From NCBI GenBank assembly GCA_017416805.1, contig JAFQBB010000038.1, forward strand, positions 26,587 through 90,586: 64,000 nucleotides of DNA, given 5' to 3'. The position numbers and the translations under genes are program-made. The DNA is from Bacteroidaceae bacterium (GTDB taxonomy: Bacteria; Bacteroidota; Bacteroidia; Bacteroidales; Bacteroidaceae). Under the pieces are notes generated by a model. The model was not told the origin of the DNA and did not search any database. It saw nothing but the letters and a program-made list of their open reading frames with translations. Positions 17,006-25,462 of the stretch are shown piece after piece (position 1 is the stretch's first letter; each line of letters opens with the position of its first letter).

Positions 17006-19363
17006 TTATTTTAATAATCCATCAATAATGTGCATCGAACCGTCGGCAAAACAGAAGGGCAGACAGCCATAGTCCTCAACCACCCGGCAGGGAGTGGTAT
17101 TCTCGCCATCTTTCAGAACAATGGAGAGTCCGCTGCCATCGTCGGTGTAAAGCAAGGTAGAACGGACAGGCACCTTGTTGTTCGTATTGGTCCCGTCGTC
17201 TTCAAGCTGAGCCAGACTGTAATATTCGCCCGACTTCATTTCCGAACCCACGTACGGACAAGTGGGAATAGCGGCAGCATCGACAAAGAACGACTTCAAG
17301 AAACTCTGCAACTCCTCGGGGTAACGCACCGTCAAAGTAAGTCCATTAGAGCCCTTTCTGTAGGCCAACACTCCTGGCACATTTCTTCTTGATAAGGCTT
17401 CATACAACACCTCGTTGGAGGGGATAAAGGCAATGTATCGCCCGGCCCCCTCAAACAGGGACACGTTATTTCCATCCACCATATTGGCGGCTGCCAGCAG
17501 TTTCGAGAAGACGTAGTAGGGATAGCGTTCGTCGTTGCATACAGCCAGACGCTTTTGCAAATTGTCCTCGACTATGGAAGTGCCCAACAGACCCTTCAAG
17601 TTGGTAGCATCGTAGGTATAAACCTTTCCGTTGCTCCATGCCGTACCGTCGTTTGTCAGCACCTCGGAAAGTGGAGCAAAGGGATTGACAACCTCATGGC
17701 CTGATTCCATCGGTTCCAACAACTGATTGAAGCGGCTGGAGTAGGTAATCTCTCCGTCGCGCACAAACCAATAGCGGTATGGCTTAGCCAAAGGCACCAC
17801 TTGAGTCCCCTCGGCCATCAAGTCGTACTCGCCAATGGCATAATGAGTAGAGACAATTTCGGAAAGAGCAGAATTGCTGAGCGAAGCGGCCGTACCGTCT
17901 GCTTCCACAGTTTGCAGGCTGTTGCCGTTTGCATACTCCATCAAGTGGATATCTTCAAGGGCAAAAGTGGCTTCGGAAGGCATCAGCACGGTATAGGCCA
18001 ACTTGTCTGAGGCCAAAGCTACCAGAGTCTCCTCGTCGGCATGAAGGGCATAGAGGAATGGCAGGTAGTTACGGTCGGAGAAGGCCGGACCCGTTACGGC
18101 ATCGAACAGGCGGGGAGCCTGGAACTGCCCGACCCCGTAGAATGCACCGTTTGTACAGATTGTGCGGTCCTCTATCTCCGCGGGATTGAAGTTGTACTTC
18201 ATTCCCCAACGGTTCAGGGCCTTGCCCGATGTAATCTCCTCAGGGAAGATGATTGAACCGCTATTGACACACTCGGCCAGCAGATACTGTACCACCAGTC
18301 TGTCCAGCGACTCCAAGTCGGCATACCCGTTTCCTGCCCAATAGGAGTCAAAGAAGTCGGCCAATGCCTCGTTGGTAGGGGCGAACAGGCTGTATGCCTT
18401 GTAGGCCAATGTGTCGAGGCGCACATAGTCGGTTGTAGGCCAATCCATTGCTATAGGAGCAAGCGGTTCGGCATGACTGTGTACAAACAGGGAGTCGGCA
18501 CCCAAGGCCTCGCCATAGTCGGCGGTCAGAGTGGCATCGTAGATATATTCCGAGAAACGGTCGTACAACGAAAGGAAACGACTGTACTCCGGATGTTCCA
18601 ACAGATGTCCGTGAAGGGTCTCTTCCGGCTCCAGCACCTTGTCAATCTTGTATATATACCCGTTGGAAGTAGGCACGGCATACTTTTCGACCGTGGCTCC
18701 GGCAATATTGAAGCCATCATCTCCCGTCCACAACGAACTGGGGTAGAAGTATTCATAGTTCGACTTGGCATCGATACCCTTGGTCTTGAAGAAGAGATGA
18801 GAAAAAACCGGAACAAAACGTTCCTGGTGATAGATGGTAATCTCTTTGCCCGTGGTGGGGTGTATGGCCTTGGTTGTGGGTGCCGACGAGTGTGAACGGA
18901 ACTTGTAGTAGAGTCCCTTGTCGGTCATGGTGGCCGTATCTGTATTGGTGGCTATCTGCCCTTCGGGACGGAAATTCTCCATCTTGCTCTTGTTGTACGA
19001 GTAGTAGAGCAGGTGATACCCTACCAACTCCTGCAACTCTTCCTTGGACATATCCCCTATCGAGGCATAGCCATGTTCCTGCAGGTAAGTGTTCATGGCC
19101 TCATCGTCGGGAGCCAACGTAGTGGTGATACCTTTCCCGTAGAGGTAGGGCTTGAAACCTGCCCGTTCGACCGCTTGAAGGAACGAGTTGTAGTTGCCCG
19201 CCTCAGCAAGCATGTCCCACGTGTTCCCCTTCTGGTCGGGCAATGGCTCGTAGTGTTCTTCCAGTTTGTCGTCGCAACCGGGCGCAAACAGAAGCAGTGC
19301 AGCCGAGAACAGCAGCAACCTGCCCGATGTTTTCATTCTTTTCATTGTAATCTGCGCTATCAT
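17006..19363 (-). CDS. Four-module FAS1 (fasciclin) lipoprotein, first gene of the operon
   Basis: A 785-residue lipoprotein (LFAPGC, Cys30, then DDKLEEHYE). I count four FAS1-like modules. They run about 45-245 (SFLQAVERAGF, TTTLAPDDEAM, LVGYHLLYYS), 250-430 (FLSLYDRF, YSLFAPTNEAL, LVVQYLLAECV), 435-600 (FLYALHADEETLVAL, YTVLMPSEATF) and 620-785 (FSKLLAAANMV, YIAFIPSNEVL, MHIIDGLLK). Met7 or Met10 could also be the start, since the hydrophobic signal begins after Met10. Being first in the operon, it is probably the most strongly expressed and a likely surface adhesin or ligand-capture protein (inference). A -7 box lies 29 bases upstream. No regulator gene is adjacent. Confidence 0.85.
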   Translation of the reverse strand: MIAQITMKRMKTSGRLLLFSAALLLFAPGCDDKLEEHYEPLPDQKGNTWDMLAEAGNYNSFLQAVERAGFKPYLYGKGITTTLAPDDEAMNTYLQEHGYASIGDMSKEELQELVGYHLLYYSYNKSKMENFRPEGQIATNTDTATMTDKGLYYKFRSHSSAPTTKAIHPTTGKEITIYHQERFVPVFSHLFFKTKGIDAKSNYEYFYPSSLWTGDDGFNIAGATVEKYAVPTSNGYIYKIDKVLEPEETLHGHLLEHPEYSRFLSLYDRFSEYIYDATLTADYGEALGADSLFVHSHAEPLAPIAMDWPTTDYVRLDTLAYKAYSLFAPTNEALADFFDSYWAGNGYADLESLDRLVVQYLLAECVNSGSIIFPEEITSGKALNRWGMKYNFNPAEIEDRTICTNGAFYGVGQFQAPRLFDAVTGPAFSDRNYLPFLYALHADEETLVALASDKLAYTVLMPSEATFALEDIHLMEYANGNSLQTVEADGTAASLSNSALSEIVSTHYAIGEYDLMAEGTQVVPLAKPYRYWFVRDGEITYSSRFNQLLEPMESGHEVVNPFAPLSEVLTNDGTAWSNGKVYTYDATNLKGLLGTSIVEDNLQKRLAVCNDERYPYYVFSKLLAAANMVDGNNVSLFEGAGRYIAFIPSNEVLYEALSRRNVPGVLAYRKGSNGLTLTVRYPEELQSFLKSFFVDAAAIPTCPYVGSEMKSGEYYSLAQLEDDGTNTNNKVPVRSTLLYTDDGSGLSIVLKDGENTTPCRVVEDYGCLPFCFADGSMHIIDGLLK

Positions 19364-19391
19364 GTTTTTATTAATTTTTCATGAATTTGCG

Positions 19392-19399
19392 CAAAATTA
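19392..19399 (-). promoter_or_regulatory. -7 box of the FAS1/SusCD operon
   Basis: The minus strand reads TAATTTTG, fitting TAnnTTTG, 29 bases before the first start codon of the seven-gene run. No clear -33 box is seen. The region upstream carries no ECF sigma or regulator gene. Confidence 0.45.
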
Positions 19400-19560
19400 C
19401 ATTTATAGCTATATACTTATATGGATTATTTGTTTCATCGTATGGATTATTTCGCGAAACACTGATTTTATCAGCATTCTGGCCAAATAGAGCGTCCTAT
19501 CTGCCATTATGTTTTTATGATACCTCTGCCCCGAAAAACAACAAAAAATCGGACTTTTCC

Positions 19561-19648
19561 ATAAAGTTTAAGCCTTATACTTATAATGTTTAAGCCTTAT
19601 ACTTTATAAGTTTAAGCCTTAAACTTTATAGGTTTAAGCCTTATACTT
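19561..19648. repeat. Repeat array B: four 22-bp palindromic units
   Basis: Four head-to-tail units of exactly 22 bp start at 19561, 19583, 19605 and 19627. The third contains a perfect 19-bp palindrome with a one-base centre (AAGTTTAAG-C-CTTAAACTT). The others differ from it by one or two bases. Same geometry as arrays C, D and E but a different sequence. Confidence 0.92.
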
Positions 19649-19740
19649 TTATTCAAGTAGGCACTTTAATCCCATAAAATGCCGTTCGAATGGTGTTCAA
19701 ACGGCATTCTAAAGCAGGTTTTCTTGTCGCGAACTGTAGG

Positions 19741-19900
19741 GGGGGTGTCAAAATGCAGCCATTTGTTTTTTTAGGCACGGATTTTTCGCTTTGCTCAAGG
19801 GAACTCCGCGGATTACACGGATAAATTATAACCGTTCGGGTATAAAAATGAAATATAAATCCGTGCAATCCGTGCCTAAATTTATTTTTGACACACCCCC
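19741..19900. repeat. Nested hairpin element with GGCACGGATT arms (copy 1)
   Basis: Outer arms GGGGGTGTCAAAA (19741-19753) and TTTTGACACACCCCC (19886-19900) are near-perfect inverted repeats. Inside them TTAGGCACGGATT (19771-19783) pairs with AATCCGTGCCTAA near 19867-19879. A further CGGATTACACGGAT segment near 19808 repeats the same word. A second copy of the inner part lies at 50341-50432. It looks like a dispersed non-coding element. Confidence 0.75.
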
Positions 19901-20111
19901 GCCTCCGAATCCGCAATGCCCGATATTGAATCGGACGCTGCACGCAGCGTCCCTACAAGAGGTACGGATGAGAAATCCTCGATTTCTTACCGGACACCAA
20001 TAGACGGAAATAAGAATCCCCGGGGCATACCCCAGAGATTCTTTATTGCGATGCAGAAGGCAAACATCTGCCTCGGCATCATTACAGTGTGTATGTAAAT
20101 ACTGAGTTCTT

Positions 20112-21953
20112 TTATTCTGTTCCACCAGCAGCCTCTTCTTCGGCTATGATTTCGGACCACTTTGTACCCTCTGCGTTTACCAATTTGATACGTTTTGCAT
20201 AATCACCACTTTCAACTCCTGAAATATTTGTTGTCAGATAATCATAGCCTTCTTTTGTAACATAGACAGGTATAGGTTTACTTGATGTACTGTAAGCTAC
20301 TTGATATAAGAAATTAGACACAGTCGGCATAGATTCAAATGAGAAATTAGTCAAATCAAGTTCTTGCATCAAATTGCATTTACCAAACATATATTCCAAA
20401 CTCTCAACATTAGAAATATTAAAACTCCTTACATTTACATTTGTAAGTGCACCTGCTTCACGAAACATCTCTTTCATAGTAGTCACTTTTTCTGTATTGA
20501 AATTGCTTAAATCAAGAGTTGTCAATTTAGAACACTTATAAAATAAACTGCTCATATTCGTTACATTAGTAGTATTGAATCCACTTAAATTAAGAACTGT
20601 CAGCCCCGAGCAACCACGGAAGAACCGATACATACTCGTAACACTTCCTGTATTAAAGTTACAACCAAAATCTATACCGATTAAAGAAGAAAGGGTATAA
20701 AACATTTCCGAACAGTTGCTATTTGCCATGAACTCTTTAGCCGAAGTGTGAATCTCAAGCCAATCACCATTAGAAACAATATAGGCTGTCGTCCCAGTTG
20801 TATTCCCAAAGGTTGTTTCAGAAGTCTTGGCACTTCCTGCCACAAAACGTACTTTCGTACAATCCCCTAATGCTGCATTCAGATTGGTTTTAAAAGTACT
20901 TCCTTTAGGCAACGTACAAGCAGTCTCGTTCAATTCAGGGATTGTCAGCGTGAATCCATAGAACTCGCCGGCCTGCCAGTCGTAGGTTTCAACTTCGGTC
21001 CTGGCCTTCAATTGTTCACCAGAGAGGGTGTAGAGGGTGTAAGTTCCATCAGTAGTAGTGACACGGACACGCAGATAGGCGTTTTGCAAAGCAGCGTCGG
21101 TGCCTAAGGGGAGCACCAAGGCATAGGCAAGGTAGCTGCTTGAGGCATCGATAGTTACACCTTCGGAGCCTCCCAACACGGTGGTCACGGCAGTATGGGG
21201 AGTCTCAGTACTGTAAGCCAGACCGCTGGCAGCTGAATAGGTGGCCATAGCCGATGAGAGGGGAGCGGCAATGACACCGTTCGTAGCCTCGACGGCATCG
21301 ATTGTCACACTCTTCACGGTAACGGCTGATGCCCCGCTGTTCACAATATTGAAGCCGAGCGTGGCAGGAATGTGATTGAACGCCAAGTTGTTGTCGCCTG
21401 CATTCAGTGTGGCTGTGGCATACATCTGCATGTAGGGTTGCAGGTGCATAAGGTCGCCGCTTGCCGTCTGCGTAAAGCTTGCGGGCATCGGCATCTCTAC
21501 TGAGAAACCATTGGCGGTAGTGGTCACTTTATCGCTCGATACGGGGGTTACGGCATGAATGGTCTGTCCGGTAAGAGCTGCGTCCTTGTGGAAACTGTTC
21601 ACCGTGGTGAAGGTGGCAGTTCCGGCATTGTCAGTACCCGGCGCGATAGTGAGGTATGAGGCATATTGGGCCTCGCCCACTTCGTCGCCATCAACTTTGT
21701 AACTGGGCGTGAAGGTTCCTTCCGAAACGATGGCACATACCAATTCCGTACCAACCTGGTCCTCGTCCCAAGCAAAGGTCAAGCTGGTTTCTCCATCCAC
21801 CCAGTGAGCACGTGTTGCAGTCGTACCGAACACCAATTGTTGCAACTCGGATGCAGCAGGCTTACCAGCCGGTGGCGTCATCTGTGTGGTGTCATCACTG
21901 CTACAGCCTGCCACTATCGCGGCAGCTGCCAAAAGAAATAGGTTCTTTTTCAT
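20112..21953 (-). CDS. Fimbrillin-like lipoprotein with BspA-type leucine-rich repeats
   Basis: A 613-residue lipoprotein (lipobox VAGC, Cys17, then SSDDT, an export signal typical of surface lipoproteins). Residues about 25-335 resemble the fimbrillin family: TRAHW, LTFAWDEDQVG, and long Ala/Thr-rich beta strands ending YDWQAGEFYGFTLTI. Residues about 385-570 hold repeats of the DUF285/BspA type (GCSGLTVLNLSGFNTTNVTNM, CSKLTTLDLSNFNTEKVTTM). The gene follows a 55-residue peptide gene by 21 bp containing AGGAGGA. The C-terminal half is visibly richer in A and T than the N-terminal half, which suggests a mosaic gene. Pilus subunit or adhesin is the likely role; which one is not decided by sequence. 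Confidence 0.78.
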   Translation of the reverse strand: MKKNLFLLAAAAIVAGCSSDDTTQMTPPAGKPAASELQQLVFGTTATRAHWVDGETSLTFAWDEDQVGTELVCAIVSEGTFTPSYKVDGDEVGEAQYASYLTIAPGTDNAGTATFTTVNSFHKDAALTGQTIHAVTPVSSDKVTTTANGFSVEMPMPASFTQTASGDLMHLQPYMQMYATATLNAGDNNLAFNHIPATLGFNIVNSGASAVTVKSVTIDAVEATNGVIAAPLSSAMATYSAASGLAYSTETPHTAVTTVLGGSEGVTIDASSSYLAYALVLPLGTDAALQNAYLRVRVTTTDGTYTLYTLSGEQLKARTEVETYDWQAGEFYGFTLTIPELNETACTLPKGSTFKTNLNAALGDCTKVRFVAGSAKTSETTFGNTTGTTAYIVSNGDWLEIHTSAKEFMANSNCSEMFYTLSSLIGIDFGCNFNTGSVTSMYRFFRGCSGLTVLNLSGFNTTNVTNMSSLFYKCSKLTTLDLSNFNTEKVTTMKEMFREAGALTNVNVRSFNISNVESLEYMFGKCNLMQELDLTNFSFESMPTVSNFLYQVAYSTSSKPIPVYVTKEGYDYLTTNISGVESGDYAKRIKLVNAEGTKWSEIIAEEEAAGGTE

Positions 21954-21974
21954 AGCATGTTCCTCCTAATCCGA

Positions 21975-22142
21975 TTAATCAAACCACCAGGTTTTGTCTG
22001 CATCATTGGCCGAACCGCTCAGGGTCTGCACTTCGTAATCGCCCGAAGAGGCAAAGCCCTTCTCTACGGCCACTTCAATAATTTCTACGTGCGGAGCTAC
22101 GTATGCCCCCACCATCAATTTGTTTTCTCTAATGTTTTTCAT
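21975..22142 (-). CDS. 55-residue peptide gene preceding the fimbrillin-like gene
   Basis: A complete ORF with an ATG start: MKNIRENKLMVGAYVAPHVE, then ..EVAVEKGFASSGDY and a C-terminus rich in D, W and F (DKTWWFD). The pattern 'YxAPxVEIIEVxVEKGFA.S' is what I recall from short Bacteroidetes peptides encoded beside fimbrillin genes. It has no signal peptide or membrane segment. The stop codon is 21 bp from the fimbrillin start, with an AGGAGGA ribosome site between, so the two are probably translated from one message. Function unknown. Its acidic, aromatic tail and the conserved 'APxVE' segment argue for a real gene and not a chance ORF. Confidence 0.7.
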   Translation of the reverse strand: MKNIRENKLMVGAYVAPHVEIIEVAVEKGFASSGDYEVQTLSGSANDADKTWWFD

Positions 22143-22207
22143 TCTTTTTGTTTTTTATTTAATCAGTAATTGTTTAAGTCTTGTAAGCTCAACTTTTTTG
22201 TAGATTA

Positions 22208-22357
22208 CAGGAGTTCAGGAGTTACAGGAGTTACAGGAGTTCAGACGATAGTACAGCAAAACTATTGGCTTTAACTCCTAACGGAGCGAAGCGAAGTGAT
22301 AACTCCTTTAACTCCCTTTATCTCCCTTTATATCTCTTTAACTCCTTTATCTCCTTA
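22208..22357. repeat. GGAGTTA-type hairpin element upstream of the peptide/fimbrillin genes
   Basis: The left part repeats (A/T)CAGGAGTT at a 10-11 bp period. The right part repeats its complement (TAACTCC, TTTAACTCC, TATCTCC). The two could pair into a long imperfect hairpin around GAGCGAAGCGAAG. A related element with perfect 19-bp arms lies at 46689-46827. Confidence 0.7.
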
Positions 22358-22386
22358 TTTCCTACTTGCAAAAGCTGAGTAATATT

Positions 22387-25300
22387 TCATTTCACATGCA
22401 CAAGAAAATCCACTTCGCGGATACGGAGGTCGCCCCTTCGCGCCTTGGCCACTTTCTCCTCTTGCGCAGCATCCAGTTCTACAATTTGTCCGAAGGCTTC
22501 CTGGTCCTTGGCCTGACCAATCTGACGAATGGTGTAGCGGAGTGCCTTGACGGGGTTCTTAATGTCCAACGACACGTATCCTAACGATTTGGGAGTGGTC
22601 CCCTTCCAAACGACCACATTGTCACCCTTCTTTCCTATGCCCTCCACGTCTTCAACCAGTTCGGCAGCCACCTCCAACGGATAACTGCGCTGACGCCACC
22701 CGGTAAGTTTGATACTGATTTCATCAATAGCCGCTGCGTCGGCCAGTTCGAAGGTTATCCAAGCCGTCTGCCGCTTGCCATCGTTACTCCATCCGGAAAG
22801 TTCATTGTCATCGAAAGCTTTCACCTCGGTACCATCGTTGGCAGCACTTTCGGCTTTGACAATATCGACAGTCAGTTTCTTGTCGGTATAGGAAGGTGTA
22901 AGCGGTGTTTCGCCACGGTCAAGAATACATGGCAATTCACGACCAGCCATGTAAGCAGATAAGCCATTGACCGTTTCAATCGGCTTCGTTTCCCATTGGA
23001 TAGTCTGTGCAGGTAACCCCTTAGCCTCAGCCTTGAGAGTAATGACACCGGCCTTGCAGGTAGAGCGCACCAGTACGCGATTCACACCTGCCTCGACAGG
23101 AAACATGGTATCCAGAATGTGATTGTCAAGGTCTCCACTACGAGCAATTCCGCCACGCCATGTAGCTTCGCCCGTAAGAGTCCAGTCAATCATACGGTTG
23201 TCGAGCGGGCACCGACGACCGTCCTTATCGACCACCTCTACCTCAACCAAAGCCAAGTCGCTTCCATCGGCCTTCATGCCCGTAGGGCTTTGGATGAGTT
23301 TGAGACGGAGGGCAGCAGGTGTGCCAGCCGTACTCAAAGTATATTCTGAAAGGATGTTGCCCTCGGAATCCTTACCTACCGCACGCAACGTGCCGGGTTG
23401 GAAAGAAACATTATCGAACGAGAATAGGAACGTATGCTTACGTGTGCCCTGTCCAAGTGACTTATTGTTGAGGAAAAGTTCCACCTGCTCGCAGTTTGAA
23501 ACCACATGGACGGGCTTCACAATGCCCACCTGATAGTTCCAATGCCCAATAATATAGGTACGCGGGTTTTCGATATCCACCCATCCGTCCCACATTACCT
23601 GATGGGCAAAGAATCCGTCCTTGGGAATACGCATGGCATCGACCACCCCACTGACACGGTAGTTGAACTCGGAGCGGTCGTGGGTATTCGTTTCGCTGAA
23701 GATAATCTTCACCCCACCCGAAGAGACGCGCTTGCCCATACCGGGACGCAACACGTAATAATCGTTCCAACGCTCAATCTGCTCAATAGTGAGCGAATCC
23801 TGATTCTGATTGTAAGAAGAAGCACTGGCATTGCGATGAAGCGGACCTGCTCCATGCTGATGCCACGGATAGGACCAGTTGTCCCAATACATGCGGTAGC
23901 CTTCATCACGGCAATACTCCATAGCCCACATAGGGTGTTTGGCACTCTTGTTGAGATAGAGCATCTCTCCTCCATACTCGGCTTCGTCAATATCGAGCAT
24001 TTCACGACTTCCGATGGCACGTCCGCCATAAGGGTCGTACTTGTCACGGATAGCTTTCATCTCAATCATGTGTTCGCGACTGATGCTTTCATTGCCACAC
24101 TCATAGAAGATGACACTGGGATTGTTGCGGTTATAGATGATAGCATCACGCATCAGTTCGGTGCGCTGCTCCCACTGGCGACCTTGGCAATCCTTTTCGG
24201 CATCGCCTGCAGGCATGGCTTGAATCAGGCCCACGCGGTCGCACGACTCGATATCCTGCTTGCTGGGAGTGACATGCATCCAACGCACCAGGTTGGCATT
24301 GGTCTTCACCATCAGGTCGTTGGAATAGTCGCTCAACCAGGCCGGTACATCCTGCCCCACGGAAGGCCATTCGTTGGACGAACGTTGGGCAAAGCCCTTG
24401 AGTTGGATAACACGGTCGTTCAACCACACTTTGCCCTCCCCGAAACGGGTTTTTCGGAAACCTGTACGGATAATGACCTCATCGGCCACATCGCCACCTG
24501 CTACCAACATGCTCTTCACGGTGTAAAGATAACCATATCCCCACGACCAGAAGTGCAGGTCGGAAAGACGTTTCTGTGCCTTCACCACAGCTGTATCGCC
24601 AGCAGCAACCGTCAGACTCTTTCCACTGAAACGCGCCACACTCTTTCCTTCGGCATCGAGTACCTCAATTTGAAGTTTCACACGCTGAGGGGTAGCACTG
24701 CCGTTAATCACCTGCGACTCGACATTCACCGTAGCACGGTGCTTTTTAATGTCGTAATCGGTACCATACACATAAGTGCCTACTGTTCCCAAATTGGAAT
24801 AAAGCGGAAGGGTCTGATAGACATCGCCCTTGAAATGCAACCACACGTTTTTGGTTATACCTCCGTAATTGACATTGAAATTACGGTTGTTCCACTGATG
24901 CTTGGTGTTCGTAGCTTTTTCGCGGTAATCCCAATCGTTATCAATACGCACGGAGAGTTCGTTGCTTCCCTCCTTCAAGTAGGGAGTCAGATTAAATCCA
25001 AACGCCATTACACCATTCTCGCTAAGACCTACGTATTTACCATTCAAATAGACTTCGGCCGCCTGACGCACTCCCTCGAACTCGACAAACACCTGCTTGT
25101 CCTTAGCCTCAGCTGGGAGTTCGAAGTGCTTGTACCACCATGACACCGTATCGCGATGACGAGCTATCTCCACACGAAAAGCATCGTCCTCATTGAACGC
25201 ACGGGGCAAGGAGACTGCAACACCCCCCTTACGGGCTTCGGCAGGTACTGCATGGAATTCTTCAGCACTCTTGTCACCAACTATGTAGTGCCAATCCATA

Positions 25301-25395
25301 TTGAAATTGTAACGAAACTCTTCGGCAATGGCCAAAGAGGAGACAGCCAGCATAAAAGCCAGTAGAGAAATTCTTGAAATGAACTGTTTTATCAT
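22387..25395 (-). CDS. Exported glycoside hydrolase family 2 enzyme
   Basis: A 1002-residue GH2 protein, probably a beta-galactosidase or related glycosidase. It has a signal peptide (about 1-24). An N-terminal jelly-roll follows (about 75-195: WWYKHFELPAEA, AAEVYLNGKYVG, FNVNYGGITKNVWLH), then an immunoglobulin-like domain (about 215-315) and a TIM barrel (about 320-600). The acid/base is E436 in YECGNES. E493 in PMWAMEYCRD is the likeliest nucleophile, with E568 (FSETN) as an alternative. C-terminal Ig-like domains follow, and a discoidin-like module (about 860-950: LSGWSNDGKRQTAWITFELAD). It lies 67 bp after the PL11 lyase gene in the same direction, so it probably trims galactose or uronic side groups of rhamnogalacturonan (inference). 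Confidence 0.88.
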   Translation of the reverse strand: MIKQFISRISLLAFMLAVSSLAIAEEFRYNFNMDWHYIVGDKSAEEFHAVPAEARKGGVAVSLPRAFNEDDAFRVEIARHRDTVSWWYKHFELPAEAKDKQVFVEFEGVRQAAEVYLNGKYVGLSENGVMAFGFNLTPYLKEGSNELSVRIDNDWDYREKATNTKHQWNNRNFNVNYGGITKNVWLHFKGDVYQTLPLYSNLGTVGTYVYGTDYDIKKHRATVNVESQVINGSATPQRVKLQIEVLDAEGKSVARFSGKSLTVAAGDTAVVKAQKRLSDLHFWSWGYGYLYTVKSMLVAGGDVADEVIIRTGFRKTRFGEGKVWLNDRVIQLKGFAQRSSNEWPSVGQDVPAWLSDYSNDLMVKTNANLVRWMHVTPSKQDIESCDRVGLIQAMPAGDAEKDCQGRQWEQRTELMRDAIIYNRNNPSVIFYECGNESISREHMIEMKAIRDKYDPYGGRAIGSREMLDIDEAEYGGEMLYLNKSAKHPMWAMEYCRDEGYRMYWDNWSYPWHQHGAGPLHRNASASSYNQNQDSLTIEQIERWNDYYVLRPGMGKRVSSGGVKIIFSETNTHDRSEFNYRVSGVVDAMRIPKDGFFAHQVMWDGWVDIENPRTYIIGHWNYQVGIVKPVHVVSNCEQVELFLNNKSLGQGTRKHTFLFSFDNVSFQPGTLRAVGKDSEGNILSEYTLSTAGTPAALRLKLIQSPTGMKADGSDLALVEVEVVDKDGRRCPLDNRMIDWTLTGEATWRGGIARSGDLDNHILDTMFPVEAGVNRVLVRSTCKAGVITLKAEAKGLPAQTIQWETKPIETVNGLSAYMAGRELPCILDRGETPLTPSYTDKKLTVDIVKAESAANDGTEVKAFDDNELSGWSNDGKRQTAWITFELADAAAIDEISIKLTGWRQRSYPLEVAAELVEDVEGIGKKGDNVVVWKGTTPKSLGYVSLDIKNPVKALRYTIRQIGQAKDQEAFGQIVELDAAQEEKVAKARRGDLRIREVDFLVHVK

Positions 25396-25462
25396 GTTTT
25401 TATGTTATATGTTTTATTGTTATGATAGTTTTTAGAATACAGAGGTTTCCCTTACCTCCTTG

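Larger units (their letters stand above)
19364..20111. other. 748-bp intergenic region upstream of the FAS1/SusCD operon
   Basis: No credible gene. From left to right it holds the operon's -7 box, array B (19561-19648) and a hairpin with AATGCCGTT/AACGGCATT arms (about 19679-19709). Next come the hairpin element with outer GGGGGTGTCAAAA arms (19741-19900), a short palindrome GGACGCTGCACGCAGCGTCC near 19932, and a hairpin with AAGAATC/GATTCTT ends near 20010-20043. The density of inverted repeats is striking for so short a space. Confidence 0.75.

Noticed and set aside
20010-20043. Terminator after the fimbrillin-like gene
   Set aside because: A good stem (AAGAATC...GATTCTT) exists about 70 bp past the stop, but no T-run follows on the minus strand. 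It is more likely part of the repeat-rich region.
23506-25143. A 545-codon ORF on the plus strand opposite the GH2 gene
   Set aside because: It lies wholly within the GH2 gene in antisense, has no recognisable domain, and reads as a shadow of GH2 codon use.
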